This document shows, piece by piece, positions 1 to 12,142 of a stretch of DNA of 64,000 nucleotides. Source of the DNA: Labia minor (lineage: Eukaryota; Arthropoda; Insecta; Dermaptera; Spongiphoridae); the NCBI GenBank assembly GCA_963082975.1, contig OY720345.1:11062491-11126490 (forward strand), in the 5' to 3' direction. The first letter of the stretch is position 1. Every line of letters starts with the position of its first letter. A program made the translations under genes and the position numbers. Under the pieces are notes generated by a model. That model was given only the letters and a program-made list of their open reading frames with translations. It had not been told where the DNA came from and ran no database searches.

Positions 1-730
1 GGATGAATACTAATTTTATAATTTCAAATGAATTTTTTATAAATAAAAATGTCAAAATATTATTGAATAAAGTCAGATTACAAAAATGTCCTCAAATGAA
101 TAAGGTGGGCAACCACTAAATCACTCTTGCAGATGTTTTTATGTCACAAAAGTAGGAGGTTGTTTTTAACTGGTGCTTCTGGCGCGTATCTTTTTAATGG
201 AATAATTAAAAAATTATTAACAATTTTATTTTCATTAATAATTTTGTTTGATCTTTCATTAAAGAAAAGAGTATACAAAAATAATATAAGTAATTTAAAA
301 TATAAGTATAATATAATAAAAAAAAGTTTTTTATAATATCTTATACTAATATTTATAGATAGAATATATATATAGATATATAGAAAGAGAGAGAAGACAT
401 TAAATAATTAAATACATTATAATAATTTAATTTATTTTTCTTGTCAATTTAACTTTTCAATTTTTATGGGAAATAATTTGAAAAAATTGAATTACGATTT
501 CATTCTTTTATTTTTCTTCTTTCTTTTCATTCAACTTTTTGAAAAGTGACATTAAGATCTTTTTTTTTTTATATTTTTTAAAAGAAATTTCATCAAGCTT
601 GAATAGTTTAAAAAACAAAAGAAAAAAAAAAACACTCTCTTTGTTTTCTTTGAAAAGTGTTAATCAGAGGGAGAATAATCTAGTATAATAAGTATTATGG
701 AAATTGAGTGAATATAGGATTACATTTTAC
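1..730. other. AT-rich intron 3' of the 731-999 exon
   Basis: This is AT-rich, low-complexity DNA with an (AT)n/(GA)n patch near 365-395 and A/T homopolymers around 560-640. By position it belongs to the next USH1G intron. I saw no exon-like stretch on either strand. The 69-codon open frame near 127 is AT-rich noise. Confidence 0.5.
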
Positions 731-999
731 CTTGGGTGACGTTCTTTCTGCTCAATCCTTTCTTTAATGCGTTGATCACAGTTGAAGGGCGATGTAGCAA
801 TCCCTTAATTCCCACTCCTAACTCCTCCATATCATCATTTTCTTGCCCGTTTGTCGTCATCCGTCTCATTCGCTCCTGTTCTAATCGTTTTTGTTCTTTT
901 ATAGCCATCTGATCTGCCTTTTTCTTTAACTCGTCATATTCTTTGGAACGTTTTTCAGCATCTTTCTTTGCTTTTTCTTTTTTCCCTTTGACTATTTTT
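731..999 (-). CDS. USH1G: USH1G/SANS-like scaffold protein, coiled-coil exon (third visible exon)
   Basis: This exon encodes 89 whole codons rich in Lys, Glu and Arg, beginning KIVKGKKEKAKKDAEKRSKE. That matches the charged, probably helical region following the ankyrin repeats in the USH1G/ANKS4B family (human SANS has a comparable basic stretch there). The acceptor is TTATGTATTACAG, ending at 1000. The donor is CAAG|GTAAAA, with GT at 730-729. The exon starts with the third base of a codon, exactly what the donor at 4432 requires (AA + A = Lys), so the join is in frame. The end of the exon, GIKGLLHRPSTVINALKKGL, has no assignment beyond this linker. No downstream exon was recognised in 1-730, so the SAM domain and C-terminal PDZ ligand must lie outside. 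In known members the protein links cadherin/harmonin complexes and transport machinery at actin-based protrusions; that role is inferred here from family membership. Confidence 0.85.
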
Positions 1000-1010
1000 C
1001 TGTAATACAT

Positions 1011-2160
1011 AATAAGTATATATTAATATTCTCTTATCACTTTTAAAATAAAATTATTATTATTATCATTATTTATCCTATCATCTTTCCTATTAGATCA
1101 ATCAAAGTTAAAAAAAAAAATTTAATTTTGCTCTTTGTTACTACTAGAATTACATAATGAAAAAGTAAACCCTTTAGGTATTCACGATATCATTATATAA
1201 ACGTGGGTTGATTTGAAGAGGAATAATTAGCGTAAAAAGGCCAAAATTTAATGATTAAAGCTTTATAGAGGGTTATGAATTTGCCATTTCTTGAGAATCT
1301 CGTCAAAAGATTTTATTTTAATTAACATTTAACCTTTTTTTTCATTTATTTTACCCACTCTTTCTTTCTACTTTTCTCTCTCTCTCTCTCTTTTTCTCTC
1401 AATTTATTAAAAAACATAAAGTAATTTAATTGCCAAGCTTCTTTCATAGACCAATTTTAATAAATTAATTTCAAAATGTTTATTAGATCGTATCAAATGT
1501 ATTTATTTACCTATATATACTACAACTAAAAAACCTATTAATATATATATATATATATATACATACTTTATAAGATAATTTTTCATTTATTAATGTATAA
1601 ATAAATTATGTTAATCTTACGCGAGTATATATTTTCATTCTTTTATTATTTTAATAGAATGTGTTAAATTATACAACTTGTTTCTATATTTAATGAATAA
1701 AATAAAAAAAAAGTATTTAATTGAAAAACGTATAAAAATTTAATTTTTTCCTTGGGAATATATAATCAATTATTATCAATTTAATAAGTATAAGTAAAAT
1801 TGAAGAAAAATTTTATGATGCCATTTAAAAAATAAAAAAAATTATATTCGTGAAAACATTTTCAATATATTGAATTAGAAAAAATTCTGTCTATTGATTT
1901 AATTCGATTTTTAATTCAATGATTTTATGATTAGATAAGAAAAAAAAATTAACTACTTACTTAAGAATTTTATTTTTAAATCTTTCTGATATATATTTAA
2001 TGTATAATCTATAACCAAGAAATAATGATGGTGAAATTGAAAAATAATAAAAAACTAGGAACAAATGGAAAACCTTTTGTAAAATGCATGAAGAAATTGT
2101 TTCTTTAAAGAAATTTATACCGAAACAATAGCAGTAAGCAGGTACAGTTAGTATAACATC
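1011..2160. other. AT-rich intronic stretch
   Basis: The stretch contains a (CT)n tract near 1376-1395 and (TA)n near 1540-1561. No repeat family could be recognised and no exon signal was seen. Confidence 0.5.
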
Positions 2161-2174
2161 TATAATAATATAAG

Positions 2175-2330
2175 CAAGTGTAATGTGTCTGTTTGTCTGT
2201 CTGTTTGTTTGACCGAGCTCTCCAGCAAAAACTATCGCACGCAGGGACCTGGAATTTTTTACACGGAAGCACAAAGGGGCTGGCCACCAGACCTCGAAGC
2301 CCGATTTTCGATTTTTGAATTAGAAAAATT
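2175..2330. repeat. Dispersed-repeat fragment with TGTCTG simple repeat
   Basis: A GC-richer island begins with TGTCTGTTTGTCTGTCTG and runs into a complex stretch (2214-2310). A (TGTCTG)n tract next to moderately GC-rich DNA is the layout of the variable region in the Helentron-like family C, but the unique part does not match the C copies here. Probably a fragment of another family; no second copy was seen. Confidence 0.35.
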
Positions 2331-2659
2331 TTAAAAAAATTATAAAGAATATATTATAGGCGGGTAGTGGAAATTATGTAGAACAAAAATATGTCAATAG
2401 AGGCGCTGGTGGCGATAATTTGGCGGTAATTTAAATTCTGAGCAATGTGCAGATAAAAATCTTTTTATATCTATTGATATTTACTTTGAAAACATTCACA
2501 TTACGGCTATAATTTAATACTATTAATTTTTAAGATTATGTGAGTAAATTATTTTAATTAAGAAAATTTGATCTCATAATTGGATTTTCACGTAAGATTT
2601 TAATATATAATATATTTTTTAATATTATTTTTATAGTAGTTTAGTGATATGCTAATTTT

Positions 2660-3312
2660 ATATTTTATTTTTATTTTGTTTACTTTGATTTTTTTTTAAA
2701 TAAATTAATAACATTTAAAGTAGCATAAAAAAATTAATCGAGGCAGGAAAATTGATGGGGTTTGAAATTAATAGTGATAAGACAAAATAATTAGTATCAG
2801 AGAGAATAATATTTGCAAAAAATTTAAATCGAGGTTACAATCTGGAAATTATTATCAAAGGGGATCAAAATTATTAAATTATTAATTGTATTATATGGGT
2901 GGGAGGCATGGTCTATAACCCTGGGAGATGAGAATAGATTCAGAGTATTTGAGAATAGGATTCTTCCCAGCATTTATGGGCCAAAGAAAGATGAGGACAC
3001 CGGGGAATAGCGGAGACTGCATAACAAAGAATTGCATGACCTCTATGCATCTCTAGATATAGGTCATAAAATAGAGAAGGCTGGGATCGGCAGGGCACAT
3101 GGCTAGAATGGGAGAGGAAAAATATATTGGTGGGGAGTTCGATTGGAAAACGTCTGTGTGGAAGACCAATGTAGGAAGGAACGTGAGAGAGATGGGACAG
3201 GTTAGGAGTTAGATGGTTATAGCTCAGAATAGGGACACTCGGGGGGGGGGGGGGGGGTACAGGGGGGCGAAGAGCGACGAAGGAGCTCTGAGCAGCTAGT
3301 TTAAAATAAAAC
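2660..3312 (+). mobile_element. Jockey-type LINE, degenerate 3' end (LINE copy 1)
   Basis: Translated on the plus strand, the copy gives broken pieces of a non-LTR polymerase C-terminal region. GFEINSDKTK lies near 2760, and DENRFRVFENRILPSIYGPK follows near 2930-2990. After that come RRLHNKELHDLY and a GEEKYIGGEFDWKTS stretch. Several frameshifts and stops make it dead. An 18-base G run (3241-3258) has expanded within the 3' UTR. The segment matches, inverted, 39750-40390 plus 41055-41085 and, more weakly, 9719-10640. It sits antisense in a USH1G intron. The 5' part is missing, as usual for LINE copies. Confidence 0.75.
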
Positions 3313-3659
3313 AACAAAACTAAGAAATTTTATTTTACCAAAATTATGTCTTTTTATATATACAATATATTTATATAAAAGTATTTAACAATTTAACAAT
3401 AAGTAAGTTAAAAGTAAATTAAGTAATTTTAAAATAGAATTATTATAGTATAATTTTTGCAACCAGAATGTGTGTTATAATGAATTTTCTTTGCAGGATT
3501 GACATGATACATTTTATACCAACCATCTACTCAAGAAGGATTGAAATAATATCTATATATAGTAAAGTCGTGAGAAGTGAGGCAAATGTTAAACCTTTCT
3601 GATAGATTGAAAAATAAAAGCAAACAAGAGAAAACTTTATAAACAGAATAAATCAAAAT

Positions 3660-3674
3660 TACTTCAAATAAGAT

Positions 3675-3711
<37 letters not shown>

Positions 3712-3910
3712 TATATTTATTTATATTTTATTTTTTTTTTATTTTTTTAAAAATAAAAAACAAACATCAACTTTTTGTTTCGTTGTTTTTCTCTTATTAT
3801 TTATTTTTATTTTTAATATTTACTTTTTATATAGATTATATGAGTTGTATGGTAAAATCATCTCCCAATAGAAAAATAAAATAATATAAATTTACGTATT
3901 TAATGAAAAT
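3660..3910. repeat. (TA)n microsatellite and AT-rich flank
   Basis: A (TA)n tract lies at about 3680-3708, followed by T- and A-rich low-complexity DNA up to the mariner MITE at 3914. Confidence 0.7.
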
Positions 3911-3913
3911 ATA

Positions 3914-4360
3914 CGAGGGTGGGGTGAAAAGTTTCCGGCCTGACCAAGAAAAACGATGATTTTAAATTTTTTTTTTTTTTGCTTTATTTTTCAACATTCA
4001 AGATAGCTGAGACCTGTACGATGTCAGCTGAACGTGTGCGAAATATTTTGCACAACCATTTGAATATGGAAAGCTGTTTGAAACGTGGGTGCCGCGTTTG
4101 CTAACATTGGACCAAAAACTGCTTCGAAAAAACATTTCTTCCGACAATTTGGCGCTTTAGGCGTAATCCAAACGAATTTTTGTGTCGATTCATAACTGTT
4201 GATGAGACTTAAATTAAATTAAATCAAAATTAATTAATTAATTGAATAATTAATTGAATAATTGAGTGTTGATGGAGATTATGTTGAAAAATAAAGAAAA
4301 AAAAAAATTTTAAATCATCGTTTTTCTTGGTCAGGCCGGAAACTTTTCACCCCACCCTCG
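3914..4360 (+). mobile_element. Mariner-derived MITE (family A, copy 1)
   Basis: Terminal inverted repeats of about 50 bp (CGAGGGTGGGGTGAAAAGTT at each end) are flanked by the TA dinucleotide expected of Tc1/mariner insertions. The interior is a relic of a mariner transposase. A piece beginning MSAERVRNILHNHLNME and ending VDET (the first catalytic Asp block) is joined by an AT-rich palindromic filler directly to the last residues (SVDGDYVEK). About two thirds of the transposase gene is therefore missing. The junction recurs in copies at 11653 and 58405, so this is a true non-autonomous family that amplified after the deletion. It lies in the USH1G intron between the 4432 and 999 exons. Confidence 0.9.
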
Positions 4361-4431
4361 TATAGTAGATTGTCTTTAAAAAAGAAATAAAAAATAAAAA
4401 ATAAAAAAATAAATATTTTTAGTTTGATTAC

Positions 4432-4653
4432 TTGTTGGTTGATTCTTCTTTGGCTGCAGCTGCGTCAAGGAATCTTAAAACTTCGTCACGGCCATTCATG
4501 GCGGCGAGCTCTTTGGCAGTATGGAAGTCAATATCCAGCGCCCATAAGTTACTACCGAAGTTGGCGAGAAACGTGACACAAGGCATATGTCCCCGGGCGG
4601 CAGCGAAATGTAATGCCGTATTGCCAAAATGATCAGCTTTATCTACTTCACCT
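4432..4653 (-). CDS. USH1G: USH1G/SANS-like scaffold protein, ankyrin-repeat exon (second visible exon)
   Basis: The exon holds 73 whole codons and gives two ankyrin units. Key stretches are DKADHFGNTALHFAAARGHM, then FGSNLWALDIDFHTAKELAA and ending FLDAAAAKEESTN. It aligns along its length with the SANS/ANKS4B ankyrin block, including the family-specific GNT-LH-AA--GH and the D-D-HT---LAA turn. The acceptor is CTACTTTTCAG and the donor AA|GTAATC, with GT at 4431-4430. The first base completes a Gly codon begun in the exon at 16268, restoring the RGG motif of the family. The last two bases pair with the first base of the exon at 999. The intron to the next exon (1000-4431) contains a LINE 3' end and a mariner MITE. 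Reading in-frame ankyrin sequence on the plus strand here gives nothing. Confidence 0.92.
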
Positions 4654-4824
4654 CTGAAAAGTAGAAAAACATAATTTGATATTAAATTTCATTATTTTTA
4701 TTTTACCAAAGTTAAAAGTTTTTTATATTAATCTTCTAAAAACAAAAAAACAAAAAAAAAAAAAACAAACAAAATAGAGATTAAGACATACACCTTAACA
4801 ATTTTGAAGTGATGTTTATCCAGA

Positions 4825-4955
4825 TTTTGCTTTTATGAAAGCACTTCTTGCTAAGGGTAATCATAAATATGTCATATTTTCAAATTTTAAAATCGCTCCA
4901 GACACCCATTTTGACGCCATTCTTCATGCTTAACGAAATGATGACAAAATTTCGA
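4825..4955. repeat. Diverged fragment of the Penelope-like foldback repeat
   Basis: The stretch CACCCATTTTGACGCCATTC near 4905 followed by an AACGAAAT-type segment is a decayed version of the CACCCATTTTGGCGCCATTT arm of the foldback at 7928-8329. Only a short part is recognisable. Confidence 0.4.
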
Positions 4956-6450
4956 ATATATATATATTTGATAACAAAGAATACAATTGAATAAAATAAC
5001 ATCCGTTTCTATAATAATAATAATATAACATCAAATTTTTTTTTCATATTTTTTTTTACTGGATTAATTATTTTATTAAATAAAATATTTTATTATTAAA
5101 AATGAAAAAATAATTAATTTATATTTTGATTAATTTAATAAAGTAAATAGATATATTTTTCATTAGAAGTTAAGTTAATTTTTAATTCTTTAGTAATAAA
5201 ATTTATTTTTTATAAGAATACCATTTGTATAAATTGAATTATTTCTTATAGGTTGTTTTAAATGAGAATTGTGTAGATCTTCTCTAATATATACAAGTTC
5301 TGGCATAAATCAGTTAACCGAAAATGCGCAGTGTTGTAAGAACGATCTCAATAATGTGTTAAATATTTTTTAGACAAGAATGGAAGACATATTCGCAATT
5401 ATAGTTATAAATGTATAGAAATTATATTGTACATATATTGTATCAACAACACTGCATTTATGCTGTATTACTAATTTGTAGGTATTTTAAAAAAATAGCC
5501 ATTTATCTTAAAACTATATAAATATTGAAAAACATTGTTGAATTTATATTATTCTAAAATTCCTCTATTTATTTGATTATTTTATCTATGAATTGTATGT
5601 TTGAATAGATTTGGAAAGTAGAATCAAATGAATGAACAACTTCAACTAACTACACGACACGGTGCATTGTCAACATTGCCGGTTATCTATCTCTCAGGCG
5701 CAGTTAGTAGATTTACTTAGTACTAGTATTACTAGTAGTAGAAATAAAATTAATATTGTATTCAATTATCATTGTCTCTAAGACTGGGTGACACTTTAAG
5801 AGAAATTTTACATATATTCAATATAATAAAATTATGATTATAATAATGTATTATTCATAATTAATAATCAATTTTATAATATATATATATATATACATAT
5901 ATTGATTTGATTTAATCTTTTTATGTCAAATGTCATCTGTATATAATAAAACTTTTAATCTTTGTGGTATATAACAATTTATAACAAACACGAGTATAGA
6001 ATCTATAATAAATGTTATTTATATTAAAGGACTGACATGGATTTAATTTAATTGAACTTCTTTGAAATGGGATAAAATACAAATATGCACACAAATATAA
6101 TTAAAAAATCTTTTTTTAATCAAATCAAGAATGAAAATAAATATTATTACTAAATAAATATATGGTAGAATATATTTATATGAAATTTTAATTAAAATTA
6201 ATAGATATCATTTCATTTATATTTTAAATAAATAAATAAATAAATAATTATAAATAGGCCCGATTAAATAATTAAAAATTTTAAACATCTTTAAAAATTA
6301 TATAATAATTATATATATTTTATGTGTGTGTTAAATAAAATAAAAATAATAATTTAACTCGTTGACATTATTCAAAAAAAAGAAAAAAAAAGAAAAAGGT
6401 ATTTATTTATTTAATTAAAAATGGCAATTTTAACAATTTAACAAAACAAC
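4956..6450. other. AT-rich intronic stretch
   Basis: Low-complexity AT-rich DNA with short (TA)n (5880-5896) and (AATA)n (6230-6245) tracts. The slightly GC-richer patch 5650-5715 is not assigned to anything. No exon or recognisable transposon was seen. Confidence 0.45.
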
Positions 6451-6454
6451 CTAT

Positions 6455-6645
6455 TTCGAAAACACCAAACCGGGACAAACGGTTTACTGTTTTTTTTTTT
6501 TTTTTTTTTTTTGAACCAAATTGAAAAAATTTAGAAAAAAAAGTCGGAAATGTCCTATGTTTAAAACCGGTACAATAGGCTGTGACGACGGGACAGAGCA
6601 CCAAAAAACGGGACAATCCCGGAAAACCGGGAAATCCTAACAATA
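6455..6645. mobile_element. Probable hAT-like MITE relic
   Basis: The right side has inverted CCCGG/CCGGG blocks (CGGGACAATCCCGGAAAACC) and the left side a related AACCGGGACAAACGG. In the middle is a T run followed by GAACCAAATTGAAAAA, a variant of the motif shared by the hAT MITEs further along. Ends and target duplication are not clear. Confidence 0.4.
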
Positions 6646-7494
6646 ATAGTTAACCTAAAAGTAAAAAAATAAATCCAATCATTGAAATATGAAATATTTA
6701 ATAAAAAGTATCTAAATATTATTTTTAATAGAGGGGATTTGTTTTTCTTAAATATTAAAAAACTACGAATTTTTAGTTTTTAAAACTGTAATTTATGGGT
6801 TTGGTTATCCCATAAGAATATTCTAGAAAATTGTGTTAGCTTTTTTGTTTTAATTTCTAGAAAAGTTATTTGACGTGAAAGGCGAGTTTTTTTTTTTTTT
6901 ATGGAAAAAAAATTAATAGTCCTACTGAATCATCAATCAATTGATTAAACGATCACTCAAACTCAGTATGAATAGGCATACTTATTGATGTTCTCATTAC
7001 AAACAAGGTGCAATTTGAACAAAAAGTATCATATTGTATATAATTTTATATACTTATTACTTTGTATAAACATTAAAAAATATCAATTATGTGACATTTA
7101 GAATTAATCATTTCTTATGTCAAAAGTATAAATAAAAGAATTTTATATAATTTCTGACATCATGTATATTATATTTTACATTAATTTGTTTATTTATATT
7201 TTATATATTATGGGGTAAAATGTTCTGCTTGATAGCGCTCAAAAAATTTTAATTAAAATTTATTATTTTATAACTAATTATTTGCTCAGAATAGATGCTT
7301 TTGGGGGGATTTAATGTGATTGTTGTGGTCATGAACTTTTTTGGGTTCCATAGAACCACCAAGAAAAATATATTTTAATTATTTCACATTTAATTTCAAT
7401 TTATTATAAATGTTTATTTTAAATTATTGAATATACATATTTCAGTTTCTCTCCCTGAAAGGAATTTTGTTTTTTAAATGAAATTATATATATA

Positions 7495-7864
7495 TAGTGC
7501 CGGAATTTTCGGACCCTAGGTAAGGACAGAATTCCGAGCTACCCATAAAGTAACATAAAATCTATTATTTATTTTATTTTTCGTTTAAAAAAATTATTAT
7601 TGAAGAGTACTTTTTTGAAATAATATAGCAGTTGTGGGCACACTTGGTGATACTTAGAGCATCATTTACCTTTTTTACCCTTTACCATTTTACCTTTTTT
7701 TTAGAACCATATTGAAAAAATTTAAAAATTTAAAAGTCGAAAATCTTGAAAAGTCTGATCGCAAAAGTTAAAAAATTCACGATTTTTTTAACCGTTTTAC
7801 GGGTCTCCTCAGATTACGGGCCCTGGGCAGTAGCCCATTCTGCCTAGGCTTAAATCCACCCCTG
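7495..7864. mobile_element. hAT-like MITE, decayed
   Basis: The left end TAGTGCCGGAATTTTCGG and right end CTTAAATCCACCCCTG resemble the CAGTGCCGGAT...CCGCCCCTG ends of a widespread hAT MITE type. Both flanks are TATATATA, compatible with an 8-bp duplication but not informative. The internal CTTTTTTTTAGAACCATATTG motif is shared with the MITEs at 50781 and 55933. Confidence 0.55.
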
Positions 7865-7927
7865 TATATATATATATATATATATATATATTGGTTTAGA
7901 TTTCCGTGAATGTTCTTGTTATTATTA

Positions 7928-8328
7928 CTATCAGATTTATCAGGGATATAATCACGTATTTTTGAGAGATTGTTTTCTCGACGTTTCAGCACCCATTTTG
8001 GCGCCATTTTCAAGAGATTATTTAGGTGGGAATATTTTTGGGATTCTGGATGTTAGTCTGTGTGACCAACAGCCCGTCCAGTGCGGACGTGTACCAGTCT
8101 CAGGATTGCCCAGGATTTTTCGGAGCTACACAGCAACGCATTGAGTACAAAACCACCTAACCTATCAACCCAAAATTCCGATATTAACCCTCACACAGAC
8201 TAAGACCCAGAATCCCAAAAATATTCCCACCTAAATAATCTCTTGAAAATGGCGCCAAAATGGGTGCCGAAACGTCGTGAAAACAATCTTACAAAAATAC
8301 GTGATTATATCCCTGATAAATCTGATAG

Positions 8329-8329
<1 letters not shown>
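7928..8329. mobile_element. Foldback (inverted-repeat) element with Penelope-like stem-loop motif
   Basis: Two arms of about 137 bp (7928-8064 and 8191-8329) are near-perfect reverse complements around a core of about 125 bp. Each arm carries the stem-loop TGGCGCC-AAAA-TGGGTGCC followed by GAAACGTCG. This recalls the CGAAACG-containing termini of Penelope-like elements. The element is flanked by (TA)n on both sides (7865-7890 and 8330-8360). No coding sequence is present. Confidence 0.7.
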
Positions 8330-8360
<31 letters not shown>

Positions 8361-8361
<1 letters not shown>

Positions 8362-9712
8362 AAATTAATGTTAGATGTATCTTTGTTCTAAAAAGAAAAT
8401 AAGTCTCTCTCAGTTGGTCATAATTGAATGAATGATTAAGACTTTACTTAATTAGACACATAATAGGCATATTAAAGCATACCCCATCGTTACTCTCCAA
8501 CTTCAATAATTAATTTAATGGCATCTCAAAGTCCAAAGCACATTAAATATTATCATTGATTTTAATAGCGTCATTGAAGGTTCATCTCTTTGAAAGATAG
8601 CCATTAGTAATCATCTCTTTATATTAACATGAAAAAGAGATCTCTCTTTAATTTTAATTTTCTTTTGACAATGTTTATAAAATAAACATTAATAATGTCT
8701 CTATTATTTTTTTTTCTTATTAAATGTAATTTTATTAATATTTGTTATTTTTTTTTATTTTTAGATTAAAGAGTGAAGCAATATGGGTGGTTGAGAGAAT
8801 TAAAGTGGAGGAAGAAGCAAAACAAGCATTAATTATCATCAACCTTTTAAATCTTTAAAGATAATAAAATATACGTGATTTTTTTTTTGTTTTTCATATT
8901 CTCGTATAATATTAATAACACGAACATATATGTTGGTAATTATAATTCATTTTTTGTTTTTTTTATCTATTTACCATATTAATAAAAAATCTGTAATTAT
9001 TAAATGAATATTAGCCTGGTAACTAACTCGCTTTGAAACATTTAAAGATAATTAAACAAATTATATAATCTTTTATCTTTTTAATCTTTCTTTATGTCAT
9101 CAATCATCAATGGTATAGATGCATTAATATTATAATTAAATTAATGAATGAGATTAATTGCAATTTATTTGATCTCGAATAGACATAGAAATGGATAAGA
9201 TCGATAGAGAGTGGCATAAAGTGAAATAGTAATGGTTGCTTGTTTGAAAAAAAAAATGTATTGAAAAATTCAAAGCCAGCTTAAACACAAAAGGGATACT
9301 AAAATGAAATTTCTCCTTTTATTACAAATAGTTGCATGGAAAGGCAACATTTCAATATTAGCTTAGTAAAAATGATTCTACACTTAAACTAAAATTGAAT
9401 ATTTTTATGTTGTATTTTATATTAAGAATAAAAAAAAAAATTAGGGAATTTAATTATGAAAAAATATTTAAAATGATAAGTATGTTAAGGAATTTTATTT
9501 TTATTAAAAGTAGTTTCAAAAGAAAATTTCTATTGAATTAATTTGTCTCAATACCGATATGAATTGATTATACAGGAGATAATTAATATTAATGGTAATT
9601 TAACATAAGTTAACAGATGTTTTTCTTTTCTACTCGCTTCTCTAATGAAATGAAATGAGAGTGATGACTAGTAATTCAATTTTTATTCTTAAATAAGTAA
9701 TCTGATGATCAA

Positions 9713-9716
<4 letters not shown>
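8361..9716. other. AT-rich intronic stretch
   Basis: No repeat family, exon or structured sequence could be recognised on either strand. Base composition is uniform apart from homopolymer runs. Confidence 0.45.
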
Positions 9717-9718
<2 letters not shown>

Positions 9719-9752
<34 letters not shown>

Positions 9753-10965
9753 GTTCTATGAAACTCGAAAGTTCTTGGCCGCAGCAATCACATTTCTCTA
9801 AAGTGTCCCGATCCTGAGCTATAACTATCCATCCAATTCCTATCCTCTCCCATCTCCTTCACGTTCCATTCTACATCACTCTCTCTCTCTCTCTGTGTGT
9901 GTGTGGCTCTATGAAACTCGAAAGTTCTTTGCCGCAGCAACCACATTTGTCCAAAGTGTCCTGATCCTGAGCTATAACTATCCATCCAACTCCTATCCAC
10001 TCCCATCTCCTTCATGTTCCATTCTACATTCTCCACACAGCCCTTGGTCTTCCAAGCGGACGTTTCCCAATCGGTCTTTCCCCTATATATTTTTCGCCAT
10101 TCTTTCCTCTCCCATTCTAGCCACGTGCCCTGCTTATCAGAGCCTTCTCGATTTTAAAAACCTATCGATCTCTGGAGATGCATAGTGGTTATGCAATTCC
10201 TGGTTATGCAGTCTCCGCCATTCCCCGGTGACCTCATCTTTTTTTGGCCCATAAATACTGCGAAGAATCCTATTTTCAAATACTCTAACCCTACTCTCGT
10301 CTTCCAGGGTCATAGACTATGCCTCACACCCATATATAATAATACAACAGGCAAAATTGTTTTATATATTTTAATTTTGATTCCCTTTGATAATAATTTG
10401 GACGAGATAAGCCCCTTTACTGAATGATAACAGGCGTTACCTCTATTTAAATTCTTCTCGAAAATACTTTTCTACATTTTCAAATACTACATTTTGTATG
10501 TTAATACTATTTCTCTCTGTTACTCAATATTTTGTCTTATCACTATTAATTTCCAGCCCCGTGATTCGATTAATTTTTCTATGCTATCTTTAATTGCAAT
10601 TGCCGAATCTCCTATTATATTTAAGTCGCCTTTGTAACCTAATACTTGAATTTTTTTGGTTCATTAAATTAAATAAAATTGGTGATAGTATGTCTCCTAA
10701 TTTTAACCCATTTCGAATTTCGAAAGTCTCTGACAGTTGATTCCCGCATCTTACTCATCCTTTACTACCTTCAAGACAAATTTGAATCATACGTACTATT
10801 TTCTTCGGAATTCCCATTAAGTTCAAAATTTGAAAAAGTTAATCCCGGATTATTAAAGTCTACAAATAATTGGTTAACAGAAATATTGAATTCACGTTTT
10901 TTTCGAATATCTGCCTCAATGAAAATATCTGATCTAATATTGAACGATTTGGCCTGAACCCCCAT
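9719..10965 (-). mobile_element. Jockey-type LINE, degenerate RT-to-3' region (LINE copy 3)
   Basis: Read on the minus strand, the right end (10965-10770) gives an RT signature of the form YQWGFRPNRSILDQIF followed by LRQIFEK, then, after a frameshift, NQLFVDFNNP (motif A surroundings). Further on come decayed equivalents of the DENRFRVFENRI and ELHDLY regions of copy 1. The 3' end is duplicated in tandem: 9719-9870 and 9877-10030 carry the same 150-bp block, each led by a (TC)n(TG)n tract. It is broken by many stops. It lies in the sense direction of the USH1G transcript inside its 11.6-kb intron. Confidence 0.75.
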
Positions 10966-10984
10966 TGATATTATAAATTGTTAT

Positions 10985-10986
10985 AA

Positions 10987-11017
<31 letters not shown>

Positions 11018-11650
11018 ATAATCTGTTAAAGATTGATTTATATTTGATTATAATAATCTATAAATAATGGGAATAAAAAAAAATGTTTTTGAACTTTTAA
11101 ACAAAACAACATATATTATAGCATAGTGGCCAGAATAATAATTTTTAATATATATATATATATATATATATTCATGAATTACACTATAAATATACTCACT
11201 ATGTATACCATGATATATTGTAATATATTAAATGTAAATATCTTTTGAATTAAATTATATAAGAAGAAACAAAAAAGACCAAGTATAAAAAAAAAATTAA
11301 TAAATAGGCAACTCTTTATAAAGAAGGATATTTTAATTCAATCACAAAGTTAGTAAGAAGAAAGTAATAAAGAAAATAATATCCTCTTCTCCTCTTCTCT
11401 TCATGCATGAATTATTTAAATACCGTAGAATAAGATAAATTAAAATTCTTCTTATAAAATATAATAATAATAAGAGGAAAAAAAAGAAAAAAAGTATTAT
11501 GACATAAAAATATAGATAGTATTTTAATTGATAATTAAATTTAATATCTTATATGTAAGGATATCTAAGAAATCCATTTGAAAAAGAAAATGAAATTTGA
11601 TTATCAAATAAAATCATATCATTAAATAAAACAGTTTTTGTTGTTGCTAA
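10985..11650. other. AT-rich intronic stretch with (TAA)n and (TA)n tracts
   Basis: (AAT)n occurs at about 10987-11015 and (TA)n at 11150-11171. Nothing else was recognised. Confidence 0.5.
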
Positions 11651-11652
11651 TA

Positions 11653-12079
11653 TGAGGGTGGGGTGAAAAGTTTCCGGCCTGACCAAGAAAAACGATGTTT
11701 TTAAATTTTTTTTTTGCTATATTTTTCAACATAAGCTCCATCAACACTGATACATTTCTCATAACGGTGTTCTAATTAATTAAGTTAATTAAATTTGATT
11801 TAATTTAATTTAAGTCTCATCAACAGTTATGAATCGACGCAAAAATTCGTTTGGATTACGCCTACAGCGCCAAATTGTCGGTAACAATGGTTTTTCGAAG
11901 CAGTTTTTGGTCCAACGTTAGCAAACGCGGCACCCACGTTGCACACAGCTTTCCATATTCAAATGGTTGTGCAAAATATTTCGCACACGTTCAGCTAACA
12001 TCGTACATGTCTCAGCTATCTTTTTCTATCTTTTTCTATCTTTTTCTTGGTCAGGCCGGAAACTTTTCACCCCACCCTC

Positions 12080-12080
<1 letters not shown>
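11653..12080 (-). mobile_element. Mariner-derived MITE (family A, copy 2)
   Basis: The same 45-50 bp TIRs as the copy at 3914 are flanked by TA, with one terminal C changed to T at the left end. The interior, on the minus strand, has the same pieces in the same order, including the YEKCI-type C-terminal remnant abutting the AT-rich filler next to GATGAGAC. The right TIR runs directly into a (TA)n(GA)n microsatellite. Confidence 0.9.
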
Positions 12081-12140
<60 letters not shown>

Positions 12141-12142
12141 TA
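12081..12142. repeat. (TA)n(GA)n compound microsatellite
   Basis: A TA tract of about 32 bp is followed by a GA tract of about 28 bp. The (GA)n part produces a meaningless Arg-Glu open frame. Confidence 0.9.

Noticed and set aside
2940-3317. 125-codon open frame on the minus strand and the similar one at 39882-40130
   Set aside because: Both are the antisense of the LINE 3' region; Pro-rich part comes from the G run.
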